DNA from: Methylomonas methanica MC09
Lineage (GTDB): Bacteria > Pseudomonadota > Gammaproteobacteria > Methylococcales > Methylomonadaceae
Direction: 5' to 3'
NCBI RefSeq assembly: GCF_000214665.1
Contig: NC_015572.1
Span: 2,356,001-2,420,000, forward strand
Length of the DNA: 64,000 nt
Part shown: piece after piece, positions 35,494-44,397 of the stretch
Numbering within the stretch: the first letter of the stretch is position 1
Layout of the letters: each line of letters starts with the position of its first letter
The notes under the pieces: generated by a model
Databases searched by the model: none
What the model saw: only the letters and a program-made list of their open reading frames with translations
What the model was told of the DNA's origin: nothing
Position numbers and translations under genes: made by a program

Positions 35494-36315
35494 GTGGTGA
35501 CTTTTAAACTCTTGGAACAGCAACTGGCGCTGCAGCAAACCCGCCAGCCTTACGTGTTGGCGACGGTAGTGGAAATACTCGGTTCGTCTTCCGCCAAACC
35601 GGCGGCCAAGGCGCTGATCGACCGGTCGGGGCAGGTCATCACGGGGTGGATCGGCGGCGGCTGCGCCCAGTCCATGGTGTCGCAAACTGCCTTGAAATGC
35701 CTGCAAAGCGGAGAGCCCAGTGTGATCGATATTGATTTAACCGACGAAATTTTCGGGGCCGGTATGCCTTGCGGCGGCAGCATGCGGGTTTATGTCGAAC
35801 CTTTTTTACCCAAGCCGCAGTTGTGGCTGATGGGGCACGGCCGTATCGTGGAAAGTTTGTGCGAATTCGCGCATCGCTTGGGTTTTGCGGTAATTGTCAA
35901 TGATCCTCAAGCCGGTGTTGCGGAGTTTCCCACCGCAGATCGTGTTATCAACAACGACAGCCGCTATCAACAATTACAACCGCAGGCCGGCGATTATGTG
36001 GTAATCGCGACTCACCACAAGGGCGATTACGACGCACTAACGCAAGCCTTAAACTCCGGGGCCGGCTATATCGCCATGGTCGCCAGTCGCAAGCGCGCGC
36101 AATTGGTCTTAAAGCGCTTGCGGCAAGAGGGCTTTAGCGACGATATGCTAGTACGGGTGCGGGCGCCCGCCGGCCTGGATATAGGCGCCAAGTTGCCGGA
36201 AGAGATCGCCTTGTCCATCGTCTCGGAAATGATTTTGCTTCGCCGTGGCGGACAGGGCGGAAGTTTAAGTGCAAGCCAACCGGCGGTCGAAAACGGCGCC
36301 ACCGAATCGGGCTAA
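35494..36315 (+). CDS. xdhC: XdhC/CoxI family Mo-enzyme maturation protein
   Basis: A 273-residue XdhC family chaperone. The N-terminal domain has VGGGC-like GWIGGGCAQSMV and DEIFGAGMPCGGSMRVYVEP; the C-terminal half is a Rossmann-like domain (LWLMGHGRIVESLCEF; VVIATHHKGDYDAL; VASRKRAQLVLKRL). Such proteins bind and sulfurate the cofactor and insert it into the cognate enzyme, here presumably the next two genes. GTG start (35494 or 35497). Confidence 0.9.
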   Translation: MVTFKLLEQQLALQQTRQPYVLATVVEILGSSSAKPAAKALIDRSGQVITGWIGGGCAQSMVSQTALKCLQSGEPSVIDIDLTDEIFGAGMPCGGSMRVYVEPFLPKPQLWLMGHGRIVESLCEFAHRLGFAVIVNDPQAGVAEFPTADRVINNDSRYQQLQPQAGDYVVIATHHKGDYDALTQALNSGAGYIAMVASRKRAQLVLKRLRQEGFSDDMLVRVRAPAGLDIGAKLPEEIALSIVSEMILLRRGGQGGSLSASQPAVENGATESG

Positions 36316-36402
36316 GTGCTTTACGGCTAAATCCAGCCCGTGTACCATCCAGAAACAGACAATTAGGGCGCGGACGCCCAACGACTTGAGGGAGAACACC
36401 CG

Positions 36403-36870
36403 ATGATTACGCTCACCATCAACGGCATCCGCCGCAACATCGATTTACCGCCCGATACCCCATTGCTTTGGGCCCTGCGGGACGGCTTGGGCTTGACCGG
36501 CACCAAGTTCGGTTGCGGCATGGCGTTATGCGGCGCCTGTACCGTGCATGTCGATGGCCAGGTGGCGCTGGCCTGCGTCATGCCGATTTCGGAGGTTGCC
36601 GGTAAAAGCATACAGACTATCGAAGCCATGGCCGAGGATGTTACCGGACAAAAAGTTCAGGAAACCTGGTTGAATTTGGGCGTCCCGCAATGCGGCTATT
36701 GCCAACCCGGACAAGTCATGGCGGCGACCGCCTTGCTGAAAAACAACCCGCATCCTAACGATGCGGACATCGACAAGGCCATGAGTCGCAATATTTGCCG
36801 TTGCGGCACGTATCCGCGCATACGTGCCGCCATCAAACAAGTGGCTGCCGATATGGAGGCGTCGTCATGA
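36403..36870 (+). CDS. Aldehyde oxidoreductase small subunit, two [2Fe-2S] clusters
   Basis: A 155-residue IorA/CoxS-type iron-sulfur subunit. The plant-ferredoxin-like cluster uses [17 protein letters not shown]; the second cluster is bound by [10 protein letters not shown] and [16 protein letters not shown]. It carries electrons from the molybdenum site in the large subunit. ATG 36403 has GGGAG (36390s) upstream. Overlaps the large-subunit start by 4 bp. Confidence 0.94.
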   Translation: MITLTINGIRRNIDLPPDTPLLWALRDGLGLTGTKFGCGMALCGACTVHVDGQVALACVMPISEVAGKSIQTIEAMAEDVTGQKVQETWLNLGVPQCGYCQPGQVMAATALLKNNPHPNDADIDKAMSRNICRCGTYPRIRAAIKQVAADMEASS

Positions 36871-39200
36871 ATACCCCAGTTGAGTTTTCCGAGTTGCCGA
36901 GTACGGATACGGAAAGTCTGAGTATCGTCAATATCAGCCGCCGTACTTTTTTGAAAGATTTGGCGCTGAGCGGTTTTGTATTGGCGGCGGGATTCCCCGT
37001 GTTGACGCTTGCGGATGAAGAGCCGAAAAAATACGGTGCCGACGCCATGCCGCATGGCTGGGTGGACAATCCGCTGGTATTTGTGGCGATTGCCGACGAC
37101 GGCACGGTGACGATTGTCTGCCACCGTTCTGAAATGGGGCAGGGCGTACGCACCAGTTTGCCGATGGTGGTGGCCGACGAATTGGACGCCAACTGGCTGC
37201 ATGTAAAAGTCGTACAAGCGCCCGGCGACGAAGCGCGTTTCGGCAATCAGGATACCGACGGTTCTCGAAGTATGCGGCATTTCTTTACGCCCATGCGCCG
37301 GGTTGGCGCGGCTGCCCGGCAAATGCTGGAGACCGCGGCAGCGGCGCAATGGCAAGTGCCGGTTAATGAAGTGCGAGCCGAACTGCATCGGGTGCTGCAT
37401 CCCTCCAGCGGTAAATCGTTGAGTTATGGCGAGTTGGCCAAGGCGGCGGCCAAGCTGCCGGTGCCGGCCAGAGAGAGTTTGCAACTCAAAAAACCGGAGG
37501 AATTCCGGTATATCGGCAAGGGCCATCAGCGCATTATTGACGGCCGCAATATCGTCTCGGGTCAGGCGCAATACGGTATCGATACCCGTTTGCCGGATAT
37601 GTTGTATGCCGTGGTAGCCAGACCCATGGTACTGGGCGGTAAAGTGTCCAGTTACGATGCAGGCGAAGCCTTGAAAGTGTCGGGCGTGGTCAAGGTAGTC
37701 GAACTCAAAAGCAGTCCATTACCGGCGGATTTTAATCCGCTTGGCGGGGTGGCAGTGATTGCCCGCAATACCTGGGCGGCGATACAGGGCCGTAAGGCGC
37801 TGAAGATCGAATGGGACAAGGGCCCGCATGCCGGTTACGATTCTGTGGCATACAAAGCCGAAATGGAAGCAGCGGCCCGTCAGCCGGGTAAAGTGGTGCG
37901 TAACGACGGTGATGTCGATGCTGCCTTTAGTAAAGCCGCACAAACGATAACCGCAGAATATTACGCGCCGCATTTGGCTCAGGCGCCCATGGAACCGCCG
38001 GCGGCCACCGCGCGTATCGTCAAAGGCCATTGCGAAGTCTGGGCCTGTACCCAGGCGCCGCAAGTGTCTCGGGAACGGGTGGCAAAATGGTTGAATGTAC
38101 CCGAGGACAAGGTCACCATGAACGTGACGCTGTTGGGTGGCGGTTTTGGACGCAAATCCATGGCGGACTATATCATTGAGGCGGCTTTGTTGTCCCAGGC
38201 CATGCACGGCCAACCGGTTAAAGTGACCTGGACTCGGGAAGACGATTTACACCATTCGTATTTCCATACTGTTTCCGTGGAACGTCTGGCAGCCGGCTTG
38301 GATGGCCAAGGTAAGACGATCGCCTGGCAGCATCGAACGGTGGCGCCCAGCATTTCGGCCACCTTCGGTCCCGACAGCAAGCATCAAATGCCGGCGGAGC
38401 TGGGGATGGGCGTGGTCAATGTGCCGTTCGCCATTCCCAATATTCGCATCGAGAATCCTGAAGCGGAGGCGCATACCCGTATCGGCTGGTTTCGCTCGGT
38501 ATCCAATATTCCGCATGCATTCGCTATCCAGTCTTTCGTGGCCGAACTGGCCGCCGCCGCCGGTCGTGATCATAAAGAGTTTTTGCTGGATTTAATCGGC
38601 CCGGCCCGCCGTATCGATCCGCGCGATTTGGGCGATACCTGGAATCAGGGCGAATCGCCCGAGGTGTATCCGGTGGATACAGGAAGGCTGCGGCGGGTGA
38701 TTGAAGCAGTATCCAGCGCAGCCGCCTGGGGACGGGAAATGCCCAAAGGCCACGGCCTGGGCTTGGCGGCGCATTACAGTTTCGTCACCTATGTTGCCGT
38801 AGTGGCTGAAGTCGCGGTCGACGAAAAAGGTAAATTCAGCATACCGCAGGTGGATATTGCCGTGGATTGCGGCCCGCAAGTCAATCCGGAGCGGATACGT
38901 TCACAGTTGGAAGGCGCTTGTATCATGGGTGTCAGCTTAGCCATGCTGGGTGAAATCAGTTTTAAAAACGGCGCGGTGCAGCAGGATAATTTTCATAACT
39001 ATCAATTGACCCGGATCGACGATGCGCCGCGTGAAATCAGAGTGCATTTATTGCCCAGCAGCGAATACGACATGCCGCTGGGCGGTGTCGGCGAGCCGGG
39101 TGTGCCGCCAATAGCGCCTGCACTTTGCAACGCGATTTTTGCCGCCACCGGCCAGCGTATCAGGCAACTGCCGATTGTGGATAGGCTGAATAAGGATTGA
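36867..39200 (+). CDS. Molybdopterin-dependent aldehyde oxidoreductase large subunit, Tat-exported (IorB-like)
   Basis: A 777-residue xanthine-oxidase-family catalytic subunit. A twin-arginine signal ([20 protein letters not shown], about residues 28-47) predicts export with the small subunit to the periplasm. Cofactor-binding parts are visible: [23 protein letters not shown], and [14 protein letters not shown], where the Glu is the catalytic base. The IorB-type duplication of the Mo domain is consistent with the length. Likely oxidises aldehydes to acids; the substrate is unknown. ATG 36867 overlaps the small-subunit stop. No heme subunit follows, so the electron acceptor is open. Confidence 0.93.
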   Translation: MNTPVEFSELPSTDTESLSIVNISRRTFLKDLALSGFVLAAGFPVLTLADEEPKKYGADAMPHGWVDNPLVFVAIADDGTVTIVCHRSEMGQGVRTSLPMVVADELDANWLHVKVVQAPGDEARFGNQDTDGSRSMRHFFTPMRRVGAAARQMLETAAAAQWQVPVNEVRAELHRVLHPSSGKSLSYGELAKAAAKLPVPARESLQLKKPEEFRYIGKGHQRIIDGRNIVSGQAQYGIDTRLPDMLYAVVARPMVLGGKVSSYDAGEALKVSGVVKVVELKSSPLPADFNPLGGVAVIARNTWAAIQGRKALKIEWDKGPHAGYDSVAYKAEMEAAARQPGKVVRNDGDVDAAFSKAAQTITAEYYAPHLAQAPMEPPAATARIVKGHCEVWACTQAPQVSRERVAKWLNVPEDKVTMNVTLLGGGFGRKSMADYIIEAALLSQAMHGQPVKVTWTREDDLHHSYFHTVSVERLAAGLDGQGKTIAWQHRTVAPSISATFGPDSKHQMPAELGMGVVNVPFAIPNIRIENPEAEAHTRIGWFRSVSNIPHAFAIQSFVAELAAAAGRDHKEFLLDLIGPARRIDPRDLGDTWNQGESPEVYPVDTGRLRRVIEAVSSAAAWGREMPKGHGLGLAAHYSFVTYVAVVAEVAVDEKGKFSIPQVDIAVDCGPQVNPERIRSQLEGACIMGVSLAMLGEISFKNGAVQQDNFHNYQLTRIDDAPREIRVHLLPSSEYDMPLGGVGEPGVPPIAPALCNAIFAATGQRIRQLPIVDRLNKD

Positions 39201-39646
39201 GAACTGTAAATCAGCGCGCCTGGGGCGGCCTAAGAAATCTGATTGTAACGATTCTGCAATTGTGACAACGCCGATCGTCTGACTTTGCGGGATGCGGGTG
39301 GTCAGGGCAGGCTTTGATTCATCTGCGTTGTCTTGATTTCTATAACTGTCGGCGAAACCGCGACTTACGGCATATGCCTTTGAATCAGCTTGCTAATCAG
39401 GTTATTTGATGGATTCTGGAACGGTTTGGTTTGCGATAGGGTCTAAAGTGTTTATTGGGAGGACATTAACACTTGTTCCGCCTGAGAAACCGGCGGCATT
39501 GCTGTCGGCTGCGGTCGTGCCAGGGTTATTGTAATTGTCCCGATAGGTAACATTTCATTTTATGAAGGTTTAACCGGCGGTTTTTATTTGCTATGTCTTC
39601 AATCAGCGCAATTAAAAATCTATTCAATAAGTTGCGGAGAATAACC
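39201..39646. other. Intergenic region
   Basis: A 446-bp gap between the aldehyde oxidoreductase gene and the secreted protein gene. It contains a possible minus-strand remnant (39402-39554) and the ribosome binding site GCGGAGAA (about 39632-39639) of the downstream gene. No terminator is obvious after the oxidoreductase. Confidence 0.5.
39402..39554 (-). pseudogene. Possible C-terminal gene fragment
   Basis: A minus-strand frame of 50 codons ending in TAA at 39402. It starts right after an in-frame stop and has no ATG. The peptide (for example DNYNNPGTTAADSNAAGFSG, then a segment V-N-V-L-P-I-N-T-L-D-P-I-A-N-Q-T-V-P-E-S-I-K) looks like the end of a secreted Asn/Gly/Thr-rich protein. Family not recognised. 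Confidence 0.35.
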
Positions 39647-40096
39647 ATGAATAAAATTTATACTGTATTCAGAGTAATTGAAACCATTTTATTGGCGACA
39701 ATCCTATGGAGTTTTACGTCGGTGGTTTATGCCAAGGATAAGGATTGCTGGGTGGAGTTTTTTCAGGGTAGTCAATATAGCGGCGATCATTTTCGACTCG
39801 ACGGCCCGGTCCAATTGGCAAATCTGCGCAATGTACAAGGGAAAAATTGGGAGTTGAATATCGACAGTCTTAAAGTCGGGCCCAGCGCCAGAGTGACCGT
39901 GTTTGAAAATACCAACTTCAAACTAACCTTAAAAGAAATGGAGAAATATCCGGAGTTACTGCATTCGCTTGGGTTGACCGAAAAAGACGCTATGGAGGAC
40001 AAGGAACTTATCTTTGGCGCGGATTCGAAAATACATGATCTCAGTGACTTTAACTTTCGTAAGAAAATCCGCTCTTTGAAAATCGACTGCGAATAA
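39647..40096 (+). CDS. Secreted protein with beta/gamma-crystallin-like segment
   Basis: A 149-residue exported protein: signal peptide of 30-odd residues (cleavage near VVYA-KD). The mature part has WVEFFQGSQYSGDHFRLDGP and SLKVGPSARVTVFENTNFK, spaced like the Greek-key strands of beta/gamma-crystallins (F-x-x-x-x-Y/F-x-G then S-L/V-x-V-G). Two Cys (first and last parts of the mature chain) may form a disulfide. ATG 39647 is preferred over 39593 since it gives a clean signal peptide and follows GGAG. Confidence 0.75.
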   Translation: MNKIYTVFRVIETILLATILWSFTSVVYAKDKDCWVEFFQGSQYSGDHFRLDGPVQLANLRNVQGKNWELNIDSLKVGPSARVTVFENTNFKLTLKEMEKYPELLHSLGLTEKDAMEDKELIFGADSKIHDLSDFNFRKKIRSLKIDCE

Positions 40097-40104
40097 CAGT
40101 CTTG

Positions 40105-40530
40105 TTAACGATTAAGCAGATGGTCTTGCAGGTGTTCCCGCAGGCGGCTTAACTCGAATTCTGCCTCTTGTTCGTTATAGGCGCAGGACGCGAATTTACC
40201 CCATACCGGCCCGGGCCAAGCGATATCGGACCGATAGCGCACCACATGATGCAGATGCAACTGAGGTACCAGATTACCGATAGCGGCAATATTAAGCTTG
40301 TCCGGTCGGTAAATCGAAACCAGCGCCTGCGCCAATAAGCAAGACTCGTCCAACAATTGCTGCCTGTCGTCCGGCGCTAATTGATATATTTCCGTGATAT
40401 CGGGCCGACGGGGTACCAGGATCACCCAAGGATATTGCTTGTCATTTATCAATAAAATTTTGCTTAACGCAAAATGGCCCACGGGAAGACAGTCTTGTTC
40501 CAAGCGGTGGTGTAACTGAAAAGAGTTCAT
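40105..40530 (-). CDS. HIT-family nucleotide hydrolase/transferase
   Basis: A 141-residue HIT protein with the motif QLHLHHVVRYRSD as the catalytic histidine triad, preceded by NIAAIGNLVPQ and an early ILVPRRPDITEIYQL. Hydrolyses or transfers nucleoside phosphates such as diadenosine polyphosphates; the specific substrate is unknown. Convergent with the preceding secreted protein gene, 8 bp apart. Confidence 0.9.
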   Translation of the reverse strand: MNSFQLHHRLEQDCLPVGHFALSKILLINDKQYPWVILVPRRPDITEIYQLAPDDRQQLLDESCLLAQALVSIYRPDKLNIAAIGNLVPQLHLHHVVRYRSDIAWPGPVWGKFASCAYNEQEAEFELSRLREHLQDHLLNR

Positions 40531-40682
40531 GATGGGGATTCGCGGCCAGCAAATAAGCCGGAATTTTACCGGATAGGCTTGAACTTAACCACGCCGGATG
40601 CTTAATCGCGGAGCAAGCAGTTGAAATATAAGGCAGAGTAAGGATAATACCCGCCCACAACTATAACAATAAAGGTGGTGCT

Positions 40683-41732
40683 ATGTCGGCCCAAGGTGTT
40701 CTCGCTCCCTATCAGCTCAGCAGTCTTAAGCTTTCGGTTTCGTTTCGTTTTTTGCTTAGTCTGTATGCCATCATACCGCTGTGTGTAATAGTGATGTGGT
40801 TGGATCAATACGCTTTTCAACATACCTTGCGCGACCTGCTGCCCAGTAGCCCCAGTCATTTTCTGTTGTTTCAGATACTGTTCGGCACCCCGCATATTAT
40901 TGCCAGCAATTTGCTGTTATTTGGGCATGCTGATTATGTGAGCACTTTTAAAAACAAGCTATTGGGTATGACCTTGTTTATTGCGGTGTTTTTCGGCATA
41001 GGCAGCTTGTTTATTCCATACCGGGTGTTGTACCTCATTAGCGCCAGTTGGACGGTCTATCACGTGTTAAAGCAACAACACGGCGTTGCCAAGGCGGTGT
41101 GCCGTTTACCGAGCTGGGCGTTTTATCTGCAATTGTGGCTGAGCGTCAGTGCAGGCATTTTTATTTACATGGGGATTTTCTTAAAGAACAGCCTCACGCC
41201 CCTGCAAGCGGACATCGTCATGCAGATAGCCAGCGTCTTAACCGCTGCATTGTTGATTTCCACGCTGGTTTGCCAGAAATACGTGCCGAGCCGTTTCGGG
41301 GTTTGTTTTTTATGGGCCAACACCTTATTGGTTGTGGCGAGCTGGTATGTGTACAGCCAGCAGTATTATTTTTTGGCGATTCTGATGCCTCGCTTGGTCC
41401 ACGACATTACCGCCTATAGCTTTTACGTCAGTCATGACGTTAACCGGCACGGCGACCAACCGCAAAACGGCCTGTTCAGATTGGCGGCCTGGTGCCGCAT
41501 GCCGGTGGCGCTGGTATTGCCGGTATTGTCGTTTTTCTTGACATATATATTGCAGGTTTACGGCGATGATTTCGTCAATCTGATTCTGCAAACCCTGTTT
41601 TCCACCCAAATATACAAAGCAGTAACCCTGGGTTTGATAGGTTATCTGGCCTTGATGCATTACTACACCGAGGCCTTTGTCTGGTCGGCGGGTTCACCCT
41701 TACGGCGCTATATACGCTTTAGCGGGATTTGA
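40683..41732 (+). CDS. Polytopic membrane protein with conserved-looking histidines
   Basis: A 349-residue, very hydrophobic protein with eight or more predicted membrane segments. Histidines sit at segment ends in patterns that could bind metal: GTPHIIASN, WTVYHVLKQQHGVAK, RLVHDITAYSFYVSHDVNRH, and ALMHYYTEAFVW. Membrane di-iron enzymes (including Brp/Blh carotene dioxygenases) show this style, but I cannot assign a family. Convergent with the DUF5765 gene, abutting it. Confidence 0.75.
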   Translation: MSAQGVLAPYQLSSLKLSVSFRFLLSLYAIIPLCVIVMWLDQYAFQHTLRDLLPSSPSHFLLFQILFGTPHIIASNLLLFGHADYVSTFKNKLLGMTLFIAVFFGIGSLFIPYRVLYLISASWTVYHVLKQQHGVAKAVCRLPSWAFYLQLWLSVSAGIFIYMGIFLKNSLTPLQADIVMQIASVLTAALLISTLVCQKYVPSRFGVCFLWANTLLVVASWYVYSQQYYFLAILMPRLVHDITAYSFYVSHDVNRHGDQPQNGLFRLAAWCRMPVALVLPVLSFFLTYILQVYGDDFVNLILQTLFSTQIYKAVTLGLIGYLALMHYYTEAFVWSAGSPLRRYIRFSGI

Positions 41733-42515
41733 TCACTGATTCGGCGGGCTGTTTTGCTCAAGCCGTTCGCGGGTCAAAAATTTCGGGTAGGCTTGACCGT
41801 ACCAGCTGGTGACATGCAGATAGCGGCGGGCTGGGGTTTTGATCAGCAGCAGCAGCAAGCCGATGGAATATAAACACCATACCGCGGCCCATTCATTCAT
41901 GTTGTTGGTAGTCAAATAGGCCAATAAAGGTCCGGTATTGAGATGGTAAAGCACCAGCTTCCAGGAACCGTACAGTAGCGGCAGTAAAAAGGCCGCGTAG
42001 ACGTAGCTATTGGCCATTTCAATGCTGCCGCTGGCCGGAATGGCCCAGGCAATATGCCATTGGCCGGAGGTCGAGCAGATTTGTTTGCCGCAAAACGGCA
42101 TGCTGAATTTGATATCGGTGCCCGGCAAAAATTGGTAAAACCTGTCGAAACAAAAGCTGCTCCAGTCGAAAGGGTAAATACGCATCATGAAAATGGTGGC
42201 TGCGGCAAAACACAAGCTATACACGTAGGGTGCGATGCGCTGCCGCAAGGGTTGCGGAATGAAATGCATGGTGACTGCATTGACGAAAAACGGTTGGAAA
42301 GCGATGTGCATGTAACCGAGAAAGGTGGCAATCTGATTATTCGGGTTAAAACACTCGTCAATTACCGTGTAGGTATAAGCCTGCAACAATTCCATCAAGG
42401 AAAAATATGCCAACGCCATACACAGAACCTTGGATTCCCCCTGGCGATAAAAATAAACCGTACTCGCAAAGCCGGTAACCGCCAACACGGCCGAGGCCTC
42501 TCCACTCCAACACAT
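41733..42515 (-). CDS. Membrane protein, DUF5765-like
   Basis: A 260-residue membrane protein starting MCWSGEASAVLAVTGFASTV, with about seven hydrophobic segments and a Cys/Trp-rich periplasmic loop (WSSFCFDRFYQF; CGKQICSTSGQWHIAWAIP). The opening M-C-W-S and the E-L-L-Q segment fit my memory of the DUF5765 family, function unknown. Ends one base after the previous convergent gene. Confidence 0.75.
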   Translation of the reverse strand: MCWSGEASAVLAVTGFASTVYFYRQGESKVLCMALAYFSLMELLQAYTYTVIDECFNPNNQIATFLGYMHIAFQPFFVNAVTMHFIPQPLRQRIAPYVYSLCFAAATIFMMRIYPFDWSSFCFDRFYQFLPGTDIKFSMPFCGKQICSTSGQWHIAWAIPASGSIEMANSYVYAAFLLPLLYGSWKLVLYHLNTGPLLAYLTTNNMNEWAAVWCLYSIGLLLLLIKTPARRYLHVTSWYGQAYPKFLTRERLEQNSPPNQ

Positions 42516-42772
42516 AACCCCTCCGGGGATCGAAAATGATAATAAAAGATCTGATGCAAACTCAGATCCTGTATCGGAGTTTGGGATAAGAACGTGGTCC
42601 GGCTGGAATGCCGGTTGCTGTTTTGGAGTTGGCGCGGGCCAATTTTGCCAAAGGTGAGCAGTTGCTTGCTTTGCTCAGACGCCTAGAAACGCTTGGAAAA
42701 GGCGGCTTGGGGTAGGGGAGGCGAGATTTACAAAGCTTATTCTCGCCACTTCAAGAATAAATAATCGGGGTA
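42516..42772. other. Intergenic region upstream of the DUF5765 gene
   Basis: A 257-bp gap with a 7-bp-stem hairpin at 42548-42568. A plus-strand frame at 42608-42715 encodes a 35-residue peptide (MPVAVLELARANFAKGEQLL and so on) with protein-like character. It may be the leftover end of a helical protein but is too short to assign. Confidence 0.3.
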
Positions 42773-42982
42773 TTAATCTTCGACTGTAAATCCAACTTTA
42801 ATAGTGACTTGCCAATGTGCGACTTTGCCGTTTTCGATATGGCCGCGGGTTTCCACCACTTCAAACCAGCGCATATTTTTTATGGTTTGGCCGGCTTTGG
42901 CGATGGCGGTTTCGATGGCGTGTTGGATGCCGGCACTGGATGAGCCGGTTAGTTCGATTTTTTTATAGACATGTTCCGACAT
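42773..42982 (-). CDS. Dodecin (flavin-binding storage protein)
   Basis: A 69-residue dodecin, forming hollow 12-mers that bind flavins and sometimes CoA. It shows the typical [20 protein letters not shown] helix start, the Trp in [14 protein letters not shown] that stacks on the isoalloxazine, and the [12 protein letters not shown] strand. Downstream of thiE by 15 bp and on the same strand, so possibly in the same transcript. Confidence 0.93.
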   Translation of the reverse strand: MSEHVYKKIELTGSSSAGIQHAIETAIAKAGQTIKNMRWFEVVETRGHIENGKVAHWQVTIKVGFTVED

Positions 42983-42997
42983 AATAATCTCCGTGAT

Positions 42998-43615
42998 TTA
43001 GGAATGAAATAGGGCTTGATAGGCCTGAGCCGCGGCTTGCGGTTCGTGGTCGAATATACCGCCTATCACTGCTAATAAGTCTGCACCCGCGGCAATTAAC
43101 TGTCCACCGTTTTCCGGCAGTATGCCGCCAATTGCCACTATAGGCAGGTTTAACAGCTGCTTGGCCTGGGTTAAAGTGGTCAAATCGGCAGAGGCCGCCA
43201 GCGGTTTGGATCCGGACGGAAAGAAGCGGCCAAAAGCCACGTAATCCGCACCGTGTTCGGCTGCGATGCGCGCTTTCTGTACATCGTTATAACACGATAT
43301 ACCGATTATGGCATTCTCCCCCAAGCGGCTTCTGGCATTGGCTATGTCGCCGTCATCCCGGCCCAGATGCACGCCGTCGGCACCGACTTTTACGGCCAAC
43401 TCCACGCTATCGTTGATCAGTAACGGTACTTGATAGGCATGGCAAAGCGTTAACAATTGGCGAGCCAAACCCTCTGCGTCCAGCGGCTGTTTGTCCCGAT
43501 ACTGAATCACCACGGCGCCGCCTTTTAACGCCGCTTCCACTTCGTTCAGGATTTGTTCAAGGGTTTTATGTTCGGGCTGGGTGATGGCATACAAGCCGCG
43601 TCGCGGAAATTTCAT
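42998..43615 (-). CDS. thiE: Thiamine-phosphate synthase
   Basis: A 205-residue TIM-barrel ThiE that joins HMP-PP and thiazole phosphate to thiamine phosphate. Diagnostic segments are VIQYRDKQPLDAEGLA, LLINDSVELAVKVGADGVHL, IGISCYNDVQKA, and YVAFGRFFPSGSKP. Overlaps thiD by 4 bp, so translationally coupled. No TPP riboswitch was seen upstream of the operon. Confidence 0.95.
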   Translation of the reverse strand: MKFPRRGLYAITQPEHKTLEQILNEVEAALKGGAVVIQYRDKQPLDAEGLARQLLTLCHAYQVPLLINDSVELAVKVGADGVHLGRDDGDIANARSRLGENAIIGISCYNDVQKARIAAEHGADYVAFGRFFPSGSKPLAASADLTTLTQAKQLLNLPIVAIGGILPENGGQLIAAGADLLAVIGGIFDHEPQAAAQAYQALFHS

Positions 43616-44397
43616 GCATCCATCCAGAATAAACGCCCCGGATTGTATTGGCCTTTACCGGGCAGAAAAGCAGCCGCCAGACTGTTCCAGGTAAACTCCT
43701 GCGCTTCGTTGACCGCGGTAAAGACATCGAGACCTTGCGCAAGCAGCGCGGCAATGGCGCTGGCCAGCGTACAGCCCGAGCCGTGGTATTGGTGTGGCAG
43801 CCGTTCCCAGTTAAAGGTTTCGCTCAAATTATCCGGCATGAATAAGCGGTTATGCACCAGTTCTGAATGCTCGTGGGTGCCGGTGATTAACACGTTTTGG
43901 GCGCCTTTGGCCTGCAGCAACTTGGCGCATTCGGCTAAATCGTCCATACCCGCCAATCGGCGGGCTTCTTCACTATTTGGTGTCAATACAGTGGTCAAGG
44001 GCAGCAGTTTTTCAGCGATGGCGGTCATAAGTTGCCGGCCGGCCAGTTCGGTGCCGCCTCCAGCGGCCAGGACCGGGTCCAGTACCACCGGTATCCCAGG
44101 GCATTGCCGCAAAATATCATGAATAGCCAAGGCGGTATCCTCATGACCCAATAAACCAATCTTAATCGCCGAAACCTTGAAGTCGTTCAGCACGGTTTTG
44201 GCCTGACTGATGATGTTCATGGGCTGTTGCGGCAGCAATTTTTTGACGTTGCGGCTGTCCTGCTCGGTCAAAACCGTGATGACACTGGCAGCATGGCAAC
44301 GGTGGCTGACAATGGTTTCGATATCGGCTTGAATGCCGGCACCGCCACTGGGGTCATGTCCGGAAAAGCACAGAACGATAGGGCGGTTTACACTCAT
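43612..44397 (-). CDS. thiD: Hydroxymethylpyrimidine/phosphomethylpyrimidine kinase
   Basis: A 261-residue ThiD ribokinase-fold kinase that makes HMP-PP. Seen: IVLCFSGHDPSGGAGIQADI at the start, VVLDPVLAAGGG, LTPNSEEARRLAG, and [20 protein letters not shown] with the catalytic base in the G-S-G-C anion hole region. It lies between thiE and the NAD-dependent ligase gene, overlapping both by 4 bp. Confidence 0.95.
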   Translation of the reverse strand: MSVNRPIVLCFSGHDPSGGAGIQADIETIVSHRCHAASVITVLTEQDSRNVKKLLPQQPMNIISQAKTVLNDFKVSAIKIGLLGHEDTALAIHDILRQCPGIPVVLDPVLAAGGGTELAGRQLMTAIAEKLLPLTTVLTPNSEEARRLAGMDDLAECAKLLQAKGAQNVLITGTHEHSELVHNRLFMPDNLSETFNWERLPHQYHGSGCTLASAIAALLAQGLDVFTAVNEAQEFTWNSLAAAFLPGKGQYNPGRLFWMDA

